Shown piece after piece: positions 41,625 through 48,611 of a stretch of DNA of 64,000 nt (its first letter is position 1; each line of letters opens with the position of its first letter). The position numbers were made by a program, and so were the translations under genes. The stretch covers positions 1 through 64,000 of the forward strand of contig JAJFJT010000027.1 in NCBI GenBank assembly GCA_021773795.1, written 5' to 3'. The stretch comes from Gammaproteobacteria bacterium. GTDB lineage: Bacteria; Pseudomonadota; Gammaproteobacteria; HK1. The notes under the pieces are model-generated. The model ran no database searches. It was given only the letters and a program-made list of their open reading frames with translations, and was not told where the DNA came from.

Positions 41625-41652
41625 TTGAGCCCGCACCGGGCGCGCGTATAAT
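41625..41652 (+). promoter_or_regulatory. Putative promoter of tRNA-Glu
   Basis: TTGAGC (41625-41630), 16-bp spacer, TATAAT (41647-41652), followed by a GC-rich discriminator (ACCGGGC) and the tRNA 13 bp after the -10. A GC-rich discriminator is typical of stringently controlled stable-RNA promoters. The divergent pcnB ATG is at 41611. Confidence 0.6.
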
Positions 41653-41664
41653 ACCGGGCTCGCC

Positions 41665-41740
41665 GCTCCCTTCGTCTAGTGGTCCAGGATACCGCCCTCT
41701 CACGGCGTAGACAGGGGTTCGAGTCCCCTAGGGAGCGCCA
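41665..41740 (+). tRNA. tRNA-Glu (anticodon CTC)
   Basis: 76 nt with encoded CCA. Acceptor GCTCCCT pairs fully with AGGGAGC, and the T-arm AGGGGTTCGAGTCCCCT is standard. The anticodon loop CTCTCAC gives CTC, reading GAG only. The outermost anticodon-stem pair (27-43) reads C-T, a mismatch. Base pair 2-71 is C-G, whereas E. coli tRNA-Glu has U-A. Confidence 0.93.
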
Positions 41741-42002
41741 TTTTCCCCCCTTGTTTTGCGACGTAAACAGCGCCGCATTCAAGCGAGATAAAATCTTCGA
41801 TAGTCGTGTCACCCATAGACCCCGACATCTCCTGAAAGGCCCCTATGGCGTGCTCGACACCGATCTTGTAGCCACCGGATAATTGCCGTTGCAATGGCCC
41901 GTTTATTTGCTGATATCCAGCTCCCACGCTATCTCCTCCAAGCTCCTCAATCATCGCGAAAGCGTATACTTTTCTAACCGTTAAATCATCAGGATCGACG
42001 TC
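41741..42002. other. Gap between tRNA-Glu and cysG
   Basis: Holds a possible cysG promoter: TATACT at 41965-41970, without a clear -35. On the minus strand a frame from 41956 reads protein-like (MIEELGGDSVGAGYQQING) but continues through the tRNA gene to 41700, so I do not call it a gene. No terminator hairpin is evident after the tRNA. Confidence 0.3.
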
Positions 42003-43400
42003 GTGGAATTTTTCCCCCTGTTTCTTCGCCTGGAAGGTGAACACTGCCTGATAGTTGGCGGTGGTCAGGTTGCAGCCCGCAAGGCTGAGCTGTTGCTCAA
42101 GGCCAATGCCCAGATAGTGATCGTGGCTCCCGAAACCAGCCCGGATATGGCCGCGCTGGAAGAGGAAAACAGCGTGCAAGTCCTGCATCGTGCCTTCGTT
42201 GACGAAGATCTTGATGGCTGCCGTATCGTCATCGCCGCCACGGCCGATAGTGAACTCAATCACCGCGTCGCAATTGCCGCCCGCGAGCACAATACCCTGA
42301 TCAACGTAGTGGATGATCCCAAAGCCTGCAGCTTCATTATGCCCGCCATACTGGATCGCTCCCCCATCGTTGCGGCGATCTCCAGTGGTGGCGCCTCGCC
42401 CCTACTGGCCCGCGCCCTGCGGGCTCGTATGGAAAGCATTATCCCGGCCAGTTACGGCCGTCTCGCCCGCCTCGCCGGAGACTTCCGCGACGCAGTTAAA
42501 GCACGCTTGCCCGAAGAGCTGGCACGACGGCACTTCTGGGAACAAGTGCTGGAAGGACCCATCGCCGAACTGGTACACGGAGGACGCGAAGACGAGGCCC
42601 GGGAGCAACTCGGGCAAGCCCTTGCGAATACCAACGATCTCCCTGGGGGCGAGGTCTATCTGGTAGGGGCCGGGCCGGGGGATCCGGACCTGCTCACCTT
42701 TCGTGCACTACGCCTGATGCAAAAGGCCGATGTGGTACTCCATGATCGTCTGGTTTCCCCCGCCGTGCTGGAACTGGTGCGCCGGGATGCGGAACGGATT
42801 TATGTAGGCAAGGCCCGCGCCTGTCACACCCTGCGCCAAGAGGAAATCAACGCACTGCTGGTAAAATTGGCCCGTGAAGGAAAACGTGCGCTACGCCTCA
42901 AGGGCGGTGACCCCTTCATCTTCGGGCGCGGCGGTGAGGAAATAGAAACCCTCGCAGAAAACGACATCCCCTTCCAGGTGGTCCCCGGTATCACCGCAGC
43001 CTCGGGATGTGCTGCCTACGCCGGCATCCCACTGACCCACCGCGACCATGCGCAGTCCTGCGTCTTTGTCACCGGTCACCTCAAGGATGGCAAGGTCAAT
43101 CTAGCTTGGGAGCGCCTGGTCGCCCAGGATCAGACCCTGGTCTTTTATATGAGTCTGGTTGGGTTACCCGTCATCGCCAAAAAGCTGGTGGCATACGGTC
43201 TATCCGAGAACACCCCGGCGGCCCTGATAGAGCAAGGGACCACGCCGCAACAACGAGTGCTGGAAGGCACCCTGGCAACGTTACCGGACATTGCCGAACA
43301 GGCCGAGGTACACGCACCGACCCTGCTTATAGTCGGTGGCGTGGTGAAATTGCGTGAGCGGCTACGCTGGTTTGAGGGCACGGATCGGAATTCAATGTAG
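42003..43400 (+). CDS. cysG: Trifunctional siroheme synthase
   Basis: Makes siroheme from uroporphyrinogen III by methylation, dehydrogenation and iron insertion. 465 residues: N-terminal CysG-A/B part with [18 protein letters not shown] and [18 protein letters not shown], and C-terminal SUMT domain with [36 protein letters not shown] and [20 protein letters not shown]. The start is GTG, with AGGA upstream. Siroheme is the cofactor of sulfite reductases, including DsrAB, so the place beside dsrEFHC is meaningful. A second divergent copy of its 3' end follows. Confidence 0.96.
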   Translation: MEFFPLFLRLEGEHCLIVGGGQVAARKAELLLKANAQIVIVAPETSPDMAALEEENSVQVLHRAFVDEDLDGCRIVIAATADSELNHRVAIAAREHNTLINVVDDPKACSFIMPAILDRSPIVAAISSGGASPLLARALRARMESIIPASYGRLARLAGDFRDAVKARLPEELARRHFWEQVLEGPIAELVHGGREDEAREQLGQALANTNDLPGGEVYLVGAGPGDPDLLTFRALRLMQKADVVLHDRLVSPAVLELVRRDAERIYVGKARACHTLRQEEINALLVKLAREGKRALRLKGGDPFIFGRGGEEIETLAENDIPFQVVPGITAASGCAAYAGIPLTHRDHAQSCVFVTGHLKDGKVNLAWERLVAQDQTLVFYMSLVGLPVIAKKLVAYGLSENTPAALIEQGTTPQQRVLEGTLATLPDIAEQAEVHAPTLLIVGGVVKLRERLRWFEGTDRNSM

Positions 43401-43446
43401 GGGGCGCCATGCACACCGTTTAACGGTGGACATGGTCCACCCTGCT
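43396..43446. repeat. Imperfect hairpin between the two cysG ends
   Basis: The sequence from GTAGGGGGCGCCATG to CATGGTCCACCCTGC is an imperfect inverted repeat, with an inner perfect hairpin ACCGTT/AACGGT at about 43414-43426. It resembles the GTAGGGCGCACC hairpin at 26435. The cysG stop TAG is part of its left end. Confidence 0.55.
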
Positions 43447-43519
43447 TATCTTTGGTGGGGTAGTGAAACTGCGTGAGCGCTTGCGCTGGTTTGAAGGCGC
43501 TGACCGAAACCCAAGGTAG
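43440..43519 (+). pseudogene. Second, divergent copy of the cysG 3' end
   Basis: These 80 bp align without gaps to 43321-43400 at an offset of 119 bp. By eye, 63 of 80 bases match and most differences are silent: both encode a tail through [15 protein letters not shown] and both end in TAG. It has no start codon. A silent-site pattern indicates a related cysG allele rather than a fresh duplication. Confidence 0.85.
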
Positions 43520-43546
43520 GCGAACGGGGACTAGAAGCGCGGTATG

Positions 43547-43565
43547 CGGCGGACCGTGTCCGCCG
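43547..43565. repeat. Short perfect hairpin
   Basis: CGGCGGAC-CGT-GTCCGCCG: eight-base arms with a three-base loop, in the gap between the cysG tail copy and the end of dsrC. No T-run follows, so it is not a classical terminator on either strand. It resembles other GC-rich REP-like hairpins in the window. Confidence 0.6.
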
Positions 43566-43591
43566 ATCAAATGGTGCTTTTAAGATCTGGG

Positions 43592-43924
43592 CTAGACGCA
43601 ACCCGTGGGTTTGGGCAAACCCGCCAATCGACACCCCTGCCGCACCGGACCAAAGGGAAATAGCTGATACAGAAAACGGGTGTTGGCTTTGTCCTTGCCC
43701 AATTGCTTGCCCACCAGCTTGGTCAATAAACGCACCGCAGGCGCCATTTCGTATTCAGCGTAGTGGTCACGCAGGATGTTCAGCACCACCCAGTGCTCCT
43801 CCCCAAGCTCATTGTCCTCCACGGCCGCCATTACCTCGGCCACCCGGGGGCTCCAGTCTTCGAGACTTTCCAGATAACCCTCATCGTCAGTCTCAAGGGT
43901 CTTGCCATCTACCACTACGCTCAT
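43592..43924 (-). CDS. dsrC: DsrC sulfur-carrier protein
   Basis: 110-residue DsrC/TusE-family protein. The C-terminal arm GPVRQGCRLAGLPKPTGCV has both conserved cysteines, Cys98 and penultimate Cys109, 11 residues apart. True DsrC has both; TusE keeps only the last. This points to redox chemistry with DsrAB or sulfur trafficking rather than only tRNA thiolation. Last gene of dsrE-dsrF-dsrH-dsrC. The ATG is chosen over a GTG three codons earlier. Confidence 0.93.
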   Translation of the reverse strand: MSVVVDGKTLETDDEGYLESLEDWSPRVAEVMAAVEDNELGEEHWVVLNILRDHYAEYEMAPAVRLLTKLVGKQLGKDKANTRFLYQLFPFGPVRQGCRLAGLPKPTGCV

Positions 43925-43978
43925 TCTTTCCACTCACGCTCCGACTGCGGCTACTAATCGGCGGATTATAACCAAGTG

Positions 43979-44284
43979 TTACAACCAGGACTGCACAGGT
44001 TCATGGGCTACTGCCAAGTCCACGAAGCCGTCATAATCCACCAGCTGTACTCCGGTAACCAGCGCCTCCGGTCCAAAACCGCGGGCACGCAAATCTTCTA
44101 CCAGCACGTATCTCTGTTGCTCCGTTGCCTGCTCCAGGCAATCTCCCGGAGCCGTTCCCCGCAAGGCTCCGTAGATCCCGTCCTCAATCAGCAACACCGC
44201 ACTACCGGGCAAGGCATGGCGCAGACAACTGTCGAATGCGTCCTTCTCAAAGGGTGATTTATTGATGAGATGGAGGGTACTCAT
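43979..44284 (-). CDS. dsrH: DsrH, subunit of the DsrEFH sulfurtransferase
   Basis: 101-residue DsrH/TusB-family protein starting STLHLINKSPFEKDAF. Cys20 (FDSCLRHALPG) is at the position reported as conserved in DsrH of sulfur oxidisers such as Allochromatium vinosum. DsrE, DsrF and DsrH form a hexamer that passes persulfide sulfur to DsrC. It lies two bases after dsrF. Confidence 0.92.
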   Translation of the reverse strand: MSTLHLINKSPFEKDAFDSCLRHALPGSAVLLIEDGIYGALRGTAPGDCLEQATEQQRYVLVEDLRARGFGPEALVTGVQLVDYDGFVDLAVAHEPVQSWL

Positions 44285-44286
44285 GA

Positions 44287-44658
44287 TCAGAAGCTCAGCA
44301 CCAGATCCTGTTCGGCCATCAACTGCGAAAGCTCTACCCGTGGCAGCACTTTCCCCGCTAACACCAATTGACCAGGCTCCAGATTGCGCTCGACCAGAGA
44401 TTCCTGTTCCACATAAATGCCTTCCAGATCATGGAGTTCCAGTGCTCGCACCATGCGCCCGGAATTCTTCATGCCCAGTGCGCCCGGAGTTTGCTCGGCC
44501 TTGAGCTGAAACACCCCATCATCGAGAAAGGCAATGCCGACCCGCTGACCGAAGGCCGCGCCCATCGACAACATCTCCAGCGCCTCCTGAGCATAGAGGG
44601 TGCCGTAGGGTGCACGGCGCTGCACATAGAGAATGCGTTTTTTGTTTGCGGCCGCCAT
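44287..44658 (-). CDS. dsrF: DsrF, subunit of the DsrEFH sulfurtransferase
   Basis: 123-residue DsrF/TusC-family protein with KRILYVQRRAPYGTLYAQEAL and the structural loop AFLDDGVFQL. No active-site cysteine is seen, as in known DsrF. The apparent ribosome-binding site, GAGGTG five bases before the ATG, lies in the terminal repeat of the element at 44661-44801. The element therefore separates dsrE from dsrF but supplies the signal for translating dsrF. Confidence 0.92.
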   Translation of the reverse strand: MAAANKKRILYVQRRAPYGTLYAQEALEMLSMGAAFGQRVGIAFLDDGVFQLKAEQTPGALGMKNSGRMVRALELHDLEGIYVEQESLVERNLEPGQLVLAGKVLPRVELSQLMAEQDLVLSF

Positions 44659-44660
44659 CA

Positions 44661-44801
44661 GGGCACCTCTATAAACACAATATTCGCCGCAATACGGCGT
44701 TTCTCACAAAAAAGTTTCGCTTGCCTATCAAACATAGGCTGCGCTCAACTTTTATACTCATGCCTTGTCTTGCATGGAAACTTGAGTTTTTAGAGGCACC
44801 C
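44661..44801 (-). repeat. Interspersed palindromic element, copy 2
   Basis: 141 bp, inverted relative to the copies at 22464 and 55533. Ends GGGCACCTCTATAAACAC and GAGTTTTTAGAGGCACCC are inverted repeats. In the family orientation the central hairpin is CCTAT-GTTTG-ATAGG, against CATAT-GTTTG-ATATG in copy 1: both members of one pair have changed. It fills the dsrE-dsrF gap, one base after the dsrE stop and two bases before the dsrF start. Confidence 0.85.
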
Positions 44802-44802
44802 A

Positions 44803-45195
44803 TTAGTCACCAAATACCAGCAGGCGATCAGCCTCAATGCCGGATTCAATCAGCTGCCCCAAACCGCCGATGCGGAAACCCTCGGCAAGATTGTCCGCAT
44901 CTTTGCCATGGCGACGACCCTCCGCCGCATCGAGAATCCCCCGACGCTGGGCGGCGGCAACGCAGATCACCAGATCCACGCCGTGCTCCTTGGCAAGCAA
45001 GGCCCAACGCTCCGGAATATGGCGCTCATCCTGCGGCACCACCCCGAGGCGGGTGCCGTTATAGACCCCATCGTGGTAAAAAAAGACCCGCGAGATCCCA
45101 TGCCCCTTGGCCAGTGCCGAACGGGCAAAATGCCAGGCGCTATCCGCCGCCTGATGCTGGTAGGGACCTTCGTTGACGAGCAGGGCAAATTTCAC
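44803..45195 (-). CDS. dsrE: DsrE, catalytic subunit of the DsrEFH sulfurtransferase
   Basis: 130-residue DsrE/TusD-family protein: KFALLVNEGPYQHQAADSAW, VFFYHDGVYNGTRLG, and the persulfide-carrying Cys78 in LVICVAAAQRRG. Position 78 is that of the active cysteine in A. vinosum DsrE. A GTG start at 45195 is required for this alignment; the open frame to 45330 overlaps the divergent glutaredoxin gene and shows no homology. First gene of dsrEFHC. Confidence 0.92.
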   Translation of the reverse strand: MKFALLVNEGPYQHQAADSAWHFARSALAKGHGISRVFFYHDGVYNGTRLGVVPQDERHIPERWALLAKEHGVDLVICVAAAQRRGILDAAEGRRHGKDADNLAEGFRIGGLGQLIESGIEADRLLVFGD

Positions 45196-45314
45196 TTCGG
45201 AGCTTTCCGGAAAAGATGGCGCTATTGTAAGGCTGGTTGTAGCGTTTAAAAGCTGAACTTCCCGATAGTCGCGAACTCCTATACGGGCAACCAGACACAC
45301 AGTGAAAGCAAAGC

Positions 45315-45575
45315 ATGGCTGAAGTAACACTATACGGCACCCTCCTGTGCCCCTATTGCATCGGTGCCCGCACCCTGCTGCGGCAGCTCAACATACCCTA
45401 TCGCAGCGTTTGGGTCGGCTGGGGTGGGCAACGCGCACGAGAGATGTTGGAGCGTTCCGGACGCACCAGCGTGCCGCAAATCTTCATCGGAAAACATCAT
45501 GTCGGCGGCTATGATGAACTGGAAAACGCGGCCTCTGGCCCGCTGCTTCAGCGTCTGTTGAACGAAGTATCCTGA
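45315..45575 (+). CDS. Glutaredoxin
   Basis: 86-residue dithiol glutaredoxin of the GrxC type: active site LLCPYCIGAR, the cis-proline TSVPQIFIG, and the GSH-binding GGYDEL. It diverges from dsrE with about 120 bp between starts and is followed 11 bp later by the aldo/keto reductase gene. It may reduce glutathionylated or persulfidated proteins. Confidence 0.93.
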   Translation: MAEVTLYGTLLCPYCIGARTLLRQLNIPYRSVWVGWGGQRAREMLERSGRTSVPQIFIGKHHVGGYDELENAASGPLLQRLLNEVS

Positions 45576-45586
45576 GGAGATAGATA

Positions 45587-46633
45587 GTGGAATACCGCAA
45601 ACTGGGACGCACCGATCTCGAGGTCAGCGAACTCTGTCTCGGCAGCATGACCTGGGGTGAACAGGCAGATGAGACCGAGGCCCACGCCCAGCTTGACGGG
45701 GCTCTGGCCACCGGGATCAACTTCATCGACACCGCAGAGATGTATCCGGTCGCGGTACGGGCCGAGACCTATGGTGATACCGAGCGCTTTATCGGCAGCT
45801 GGCTTGCGGCACGCGGCAATCGCGATCAGGTCATTCTCGCCACCAAAGTGGTTGGCCCGGGCAGTGGCTGGCTGGAATGGATCCGTGGCGGTCAGCCGCG
45901 TTTGAACCGCAGTCACATCGAGTCCGCCATCAATACCAGCCTCAAGCGCCTGCAAACTGATTACATCGACCTCTACCAACTGCATTGGCCAGACCGCGAG
46001 ACCAACTACTTCGGCAAACTGGGCTACGTACACCCGTCAACCGAATCCACCATCCCACTGGAAGAGACCCTGACCGTTCTTGCCGATCTGGTTCGCGCCG
46101 GCAAGGTGCGCCACGTGGGTATCTCCAACGAGACCCCCTGGGGGGCCATGCGCTATCTGCAGCTGGCCGAGTCAAACTCGGAACTCCCACGCATGGTGAG
46201 CATCCAGAACCCCTACAATCTCCTGAACCGCAGCTTCGAAATCGGCCTCGCCGAGATCGCGCACCGCGAGGACCTGGGGCTACTGGCCTACTCACCCATG
46301 GCCTTCGGGACACTGAGCGGCAAATACCTCAATGGCGAAAAACCGGTGGGCTCGCGCCTAAGCCTGTTTTCCCAATACACCCGTTACAGCAACCCCGAAG
46401 CACTGGCCGCCACGGCCGCCTATGTACGCCTGGCGCGGGAATACGGATTGTCACCCGCGCAGATGGCACTCGCTTACGTCACCAGCCGTCCCTTCGTTAC
46501 CAGCAACATCATCACCGCCACCAATCTGGAGCAGCTGGACGAGGACATCGCCAGTGCAGAGCTTGAACTGCCAGAGGAAATCATTCGCGGTATCGACGCC
46601 ATCCATACCCGCCACCCCAACCCTGGACCCTGA
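45587..46633 (+). CDS. Aldo/keto reductase, Tas-like
   Basis: 348-residue NADPH-dependent reductase. Catalytic tetrad candidates are Asp/Tyr in FIDTAEMYPVA, Lys in ILATKVVGPG and His in LYQLHWPDRE. Length and the N-terminal EYRKLGRTDLEVSELCLG fit the Tas group. GTG start with GAGGAG six to seven bases upstream. Natural substrate unknown. Confidence 0.92.
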   Translation: MEYRKLGRTDLEVSELCLGSMTWGEQADETEAHAQLDGALATGINFIDTAEMYPVAVRAETYGDTERFIGSWLAARGNRDQVILATKVVGPGSGWLEWIRGGQPRLNRSHIESAINTSLKRLQTDYIDLYQLHWPDRETNYFGKLGYVHPSTESTIPLEETLTVLADLVRAGKVRHVGISNETPWGAMRYLQLAESNSELPRMVSIQNPYNLLNRSFEIGLAEIAHREDLGLLAYSPMAFGTLSGKYLNGEKPVGSRLSLFSQYTRYSNPEALAATAAYVRLAREYGLSPAQMALAYVTSRPFVTSNIITATNLEQLDEDIASAELELPEEIIRGIDAIHTRHPNPGP

Positions 46634-46645
46634 GGAACCTTAAGC

Positions 46646-47116
46646 ATGAAACAGGAAATAGCGACTTTTGCAGCGGGCTGTTTTTGGGGCGTTGAAGCGA
46701 TGTTCCGCCGCCTTGACGGCGTGCTGGATGCCGCCGTCGGCTACACCGGCGGCCAGACGGCCGACCCGGACTATAAGGCCGTGTGTCAGGGTGATACCGG
46801 CCACGCCGAGGCGGTGGAAGTCTGCTTCGACCCGGCCCGCATCAGCTACGAAGAGCTGCTCACAGCCTTCTGGGAATGCCACAATCCCACCACCCGCAAC
46901 CGCCAGGGTCCCGATGTCGGCAGCCAGTACCGCTCCGCGATCTTCTGCCACGGCCCGAAACAGCGAACGACCGCCGAGGCCTCCCGCGAGCAGCATCAAC
47001 TAAAAATAGGTTTACACCATCCCATCGTCACCGAGATCGTTGCAGCAGACGCCTTCTACCAGGCAGAGGAATACCACCAGCGCTACCTGGAAAAACACGG
47101 GCGTGCCCACTGCTGA
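46646..47116 (+). CDS. msrA: Peptide methionine-S-sulfoxide reductase
   Basis: Repairs oxidised methionine. 156 residues with the catalytic GCFWGVEAMFRRLDGV motif near the N-terminus, GHAEAVEVCFDP, and a C-terminal resolving-cysteine region ending GRAHC. It follows the aldo/keto reductase by 12 bp, forming an apparent grx-AKR-msrA redox repair operon. Confidence 0.95.
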   Translation: MKQEIATFAAGCFWGVEAMFRRLDGVLDAAVGYTGGQTADPDYKAVCQGDTGHAEAVEVCFDPARISYEELLTAFWECHNPTTRNRQGPDVGSQYRSAIFCHGPKQRTTAEASREQHQLKIGLHHPIVTEIVAADAFYQAEEYHQRYLEKHGRAHC

Positions 47117-47209
47117 AATGCAGCGATAGTTCGTTCCAATAAAATGATGCTATGTTGCGTTGTGAGAACTGATGTTCCCCTGATTACCACTAACTTGGTG
47201 GATAAACCG

Positions 47210-47794
47210 TTATTTTCTAAACCTTCTCCTTGAAAAACCCATTCCAACCAGACCACTGCCGATCAACAGCAGGATTGAAGGTTCAGAAACACCTTGCGAC
47301 GAGATTCTAAGCGGGGAAACCGTAAAGGAATTAGCGACATACTGGGGCATATTTACACTAAATTGTTGATTGAAGATATCGGGGCTTAACCAGGTATCGA
47401 TCTGCGCTGTATCTATCGGAAGCAAAGCAAAGTCAGTCGAGAGATCAAGCCCTATTATTGGTTGCAGAAAATCGGCAAGAGTAGCCCAGGAAGAACCATC
47501 CAGAAATTGACCTATCACTGGATCAAAACTGGAACAGCCGGATAACGTATGATTATCCTTACACCTATTGTAACGCCGGTTGATATCTGCGATCACGTCA
47601 TGAATGCTGAAACTAAAGGTCTCCAATGGGCCGATAGAGACATCCGGGATAAAGTTCAAAAGGCCTTGGAAATCAACCCCAAACTCCATGACCTGCCCGG
47701 CAACACCCACGTCAAATACAATTTCGGTAAGGTTAGTAAATGTGCTGTCCGGCAACGAGAATGTAAGAGCAATTAGAAGAGCAATTAGGGTCAA
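47210..47794 (-). CDS. PEP-CTERM sorting-domain protein, 5' end disturbed
   Basis: 194 codons from a TTG. The C-terminus SEPSILLLIGSGLVGMGFSRRR has the PEP-CTERM layout: Glu-Pro motif, membrane helix, arginine cluster (Ser replaces the first Pro). Such proteins are processed by exosortase, not seen here. The N-terminal LIALLIALTFSLP may be part of a signal peptide. An exact 32-bp tandem duplication begins within the first codons, and no ATG is available, so the true start may be lost. Confidence 0.6.
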   Translation of the reverse strand: MTLIALLIALTFSLPDSTFTNLTEIVFDVGVAGQVMEFGVDFQGLLNFIPDVSIGPLETFSFSIHDVIADINRRYNRCKDNHTLSGCSSFDPVIGQFLDGSSWATLADFLQPIIGLDLSTDFALLPIDTAQIDTWLSPDIFNQQFSVNMPQYVANSFTVSPLRISSQGVSEPSILLLIGSGLVGMGFSRRRFRK

Positions 47795-47839
47795 GTCTTG
47801 TCCTGTGGAAGAGCAATTAGGGTCAAGTCTTGTCCTGTG
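47776..47839. repeat. Exact 32-bp tandem duplication
   Basis: Two abutting identical 32-bp units, 47776-47807 and 47808-47839, each containing GGGTCAAGTCTTGTCCTGTG. A partial third, AAGAGCAATTA, lies just to the left. The unit is not a multiple of three and overlaps the 5' end of the PEP-CTERM gene. Confidence 0.9.
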
Positions 47840-47946
47840 CCTTTCCTCAGGCGAATTCGCCGCAAACTACACCGCAGGTACCGAGGAATAAAGTTTGCGC
47901 TGGCTTCGTTCCCTGGATTATCCGCCTCCGCGGGTTGAGCTTCATT

Positions 47947-48501
47947 TCAATCATCGATTAATAGATGCCCAAAGTAGGAAAAAACCCCAATTGCTACGCC
48001 TGTAATAAGTTGCGCGTGAACAAAGTACGACCATTTTCGCAGGTCTCGAGGCATACGACGCCAAGTTAAAAATATGCCAAATAGCACTTGCCACAATATG
48101 AGCGCAAGAACTATCGGGAAAAATAGAATATCGGGTCGGAGTCCCATGAATGCGATGTGAATAAGGGCGAGGGCAACTGCGACACTGCCAAAGTAGACGT
48201 GACTTCGATCCAGGTAAACGACGAGCTGTTCAAGGTAGCTCATGCTAGCTGGAGCCGAATAGTCTGGTAAGAGACGATGCGCTAGCGGACCCTTCCCCAT
48301 AACAAGCTTCATTGCCGTGCGCATGTAGATAAAAACAAAGACCCAAAGAGCAATCTCACCAAAGCCTTCACCAATTTCCGTAAGAAAGGTCTCTCTTTCG
48401 GATAATTGTGGATGCGATACCAGTACATAGACATAGTAAGCGACCGATAACAGCAGTACAGCCACAATATATGCAAGAAACCTCTTCAGACCTTTACTCA
48501 T
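47947..48501 (-). CDS. Integral membrane protein, possible haem-b binding
   Basis: 184 residues with about five membrane helices: FLAYIVAVLLLSVAYYVYVL, GEIALWVFVFIYM, FGSVAVALALIHIAFMG, FFPIVLALILWQVLFGIFL and ITGVAIGVFSYFGHLL. Histidines are in helix-like contexts (DRSHVYFG, LIHIAF, YFVHAQL, FGHLL), as in ferric-reductase or cytochrome b561-like proteins. No family firmly recognised. Confidence 0.6.
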   Translation of the reverse strand: MSKGLKRFLAYIVAVLLLSVAYYVYVLVSHPQLSERETFLTEIGEGFGEIALWVFVFIYMRTAMKLVMGKGPLAHRLLPDYSAPASMSYLEQLVVYLDRSHVYFGSVAVALALIHIAFMGLRPDILFFPIVLALILWQVLFGIFLTWRRMPRDLRKWSYFVHAQLITGVAIGVFSYFGHLLIDD

Positions 48502-48611
48502 GTCATTCAGTTTCTCAGTGGCCTATGAATAAATGTACGGGTCTGCATTAAGACACCGCGCCCTTGTCGGCTCATGTCCATCGACAAGGGGCCAGTGGAA
48601 AAGCCATCCCT

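Noticed and set aside
41612-41812. N-terminal extension of pcnB
   Set aside because: The extra 67 codons are antisense to the tRNA-Glu gene; PcnB homologues start near MISRLIKR.
41700-42290. 196-codon minus-strand frame overlapping tRNA-Glu and the cysG start
   Set aside because: It runs antisense through the tRNA gene (the GLEPLSTP tail is typical antisense tRNA) and through well-conserved cysG. The middle part looks protein-like, but no start with ribosome-binding site or family supports it.
43547-43565. Rho-independent terminator after cysG or dsrC
   Set aside because: The hairpin is strong but is not followed by a T-run on either strand, so it is listed as a repeat instead.
43979-45195. 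Calling the block tusBCD for tRNA 2-thiolation
   Set aside because: Possible, but DsrC has both cysteines and DsrH has Cys20, which favour oxidative Dsr proteins. Kept as dsr with the uncertainty noted.
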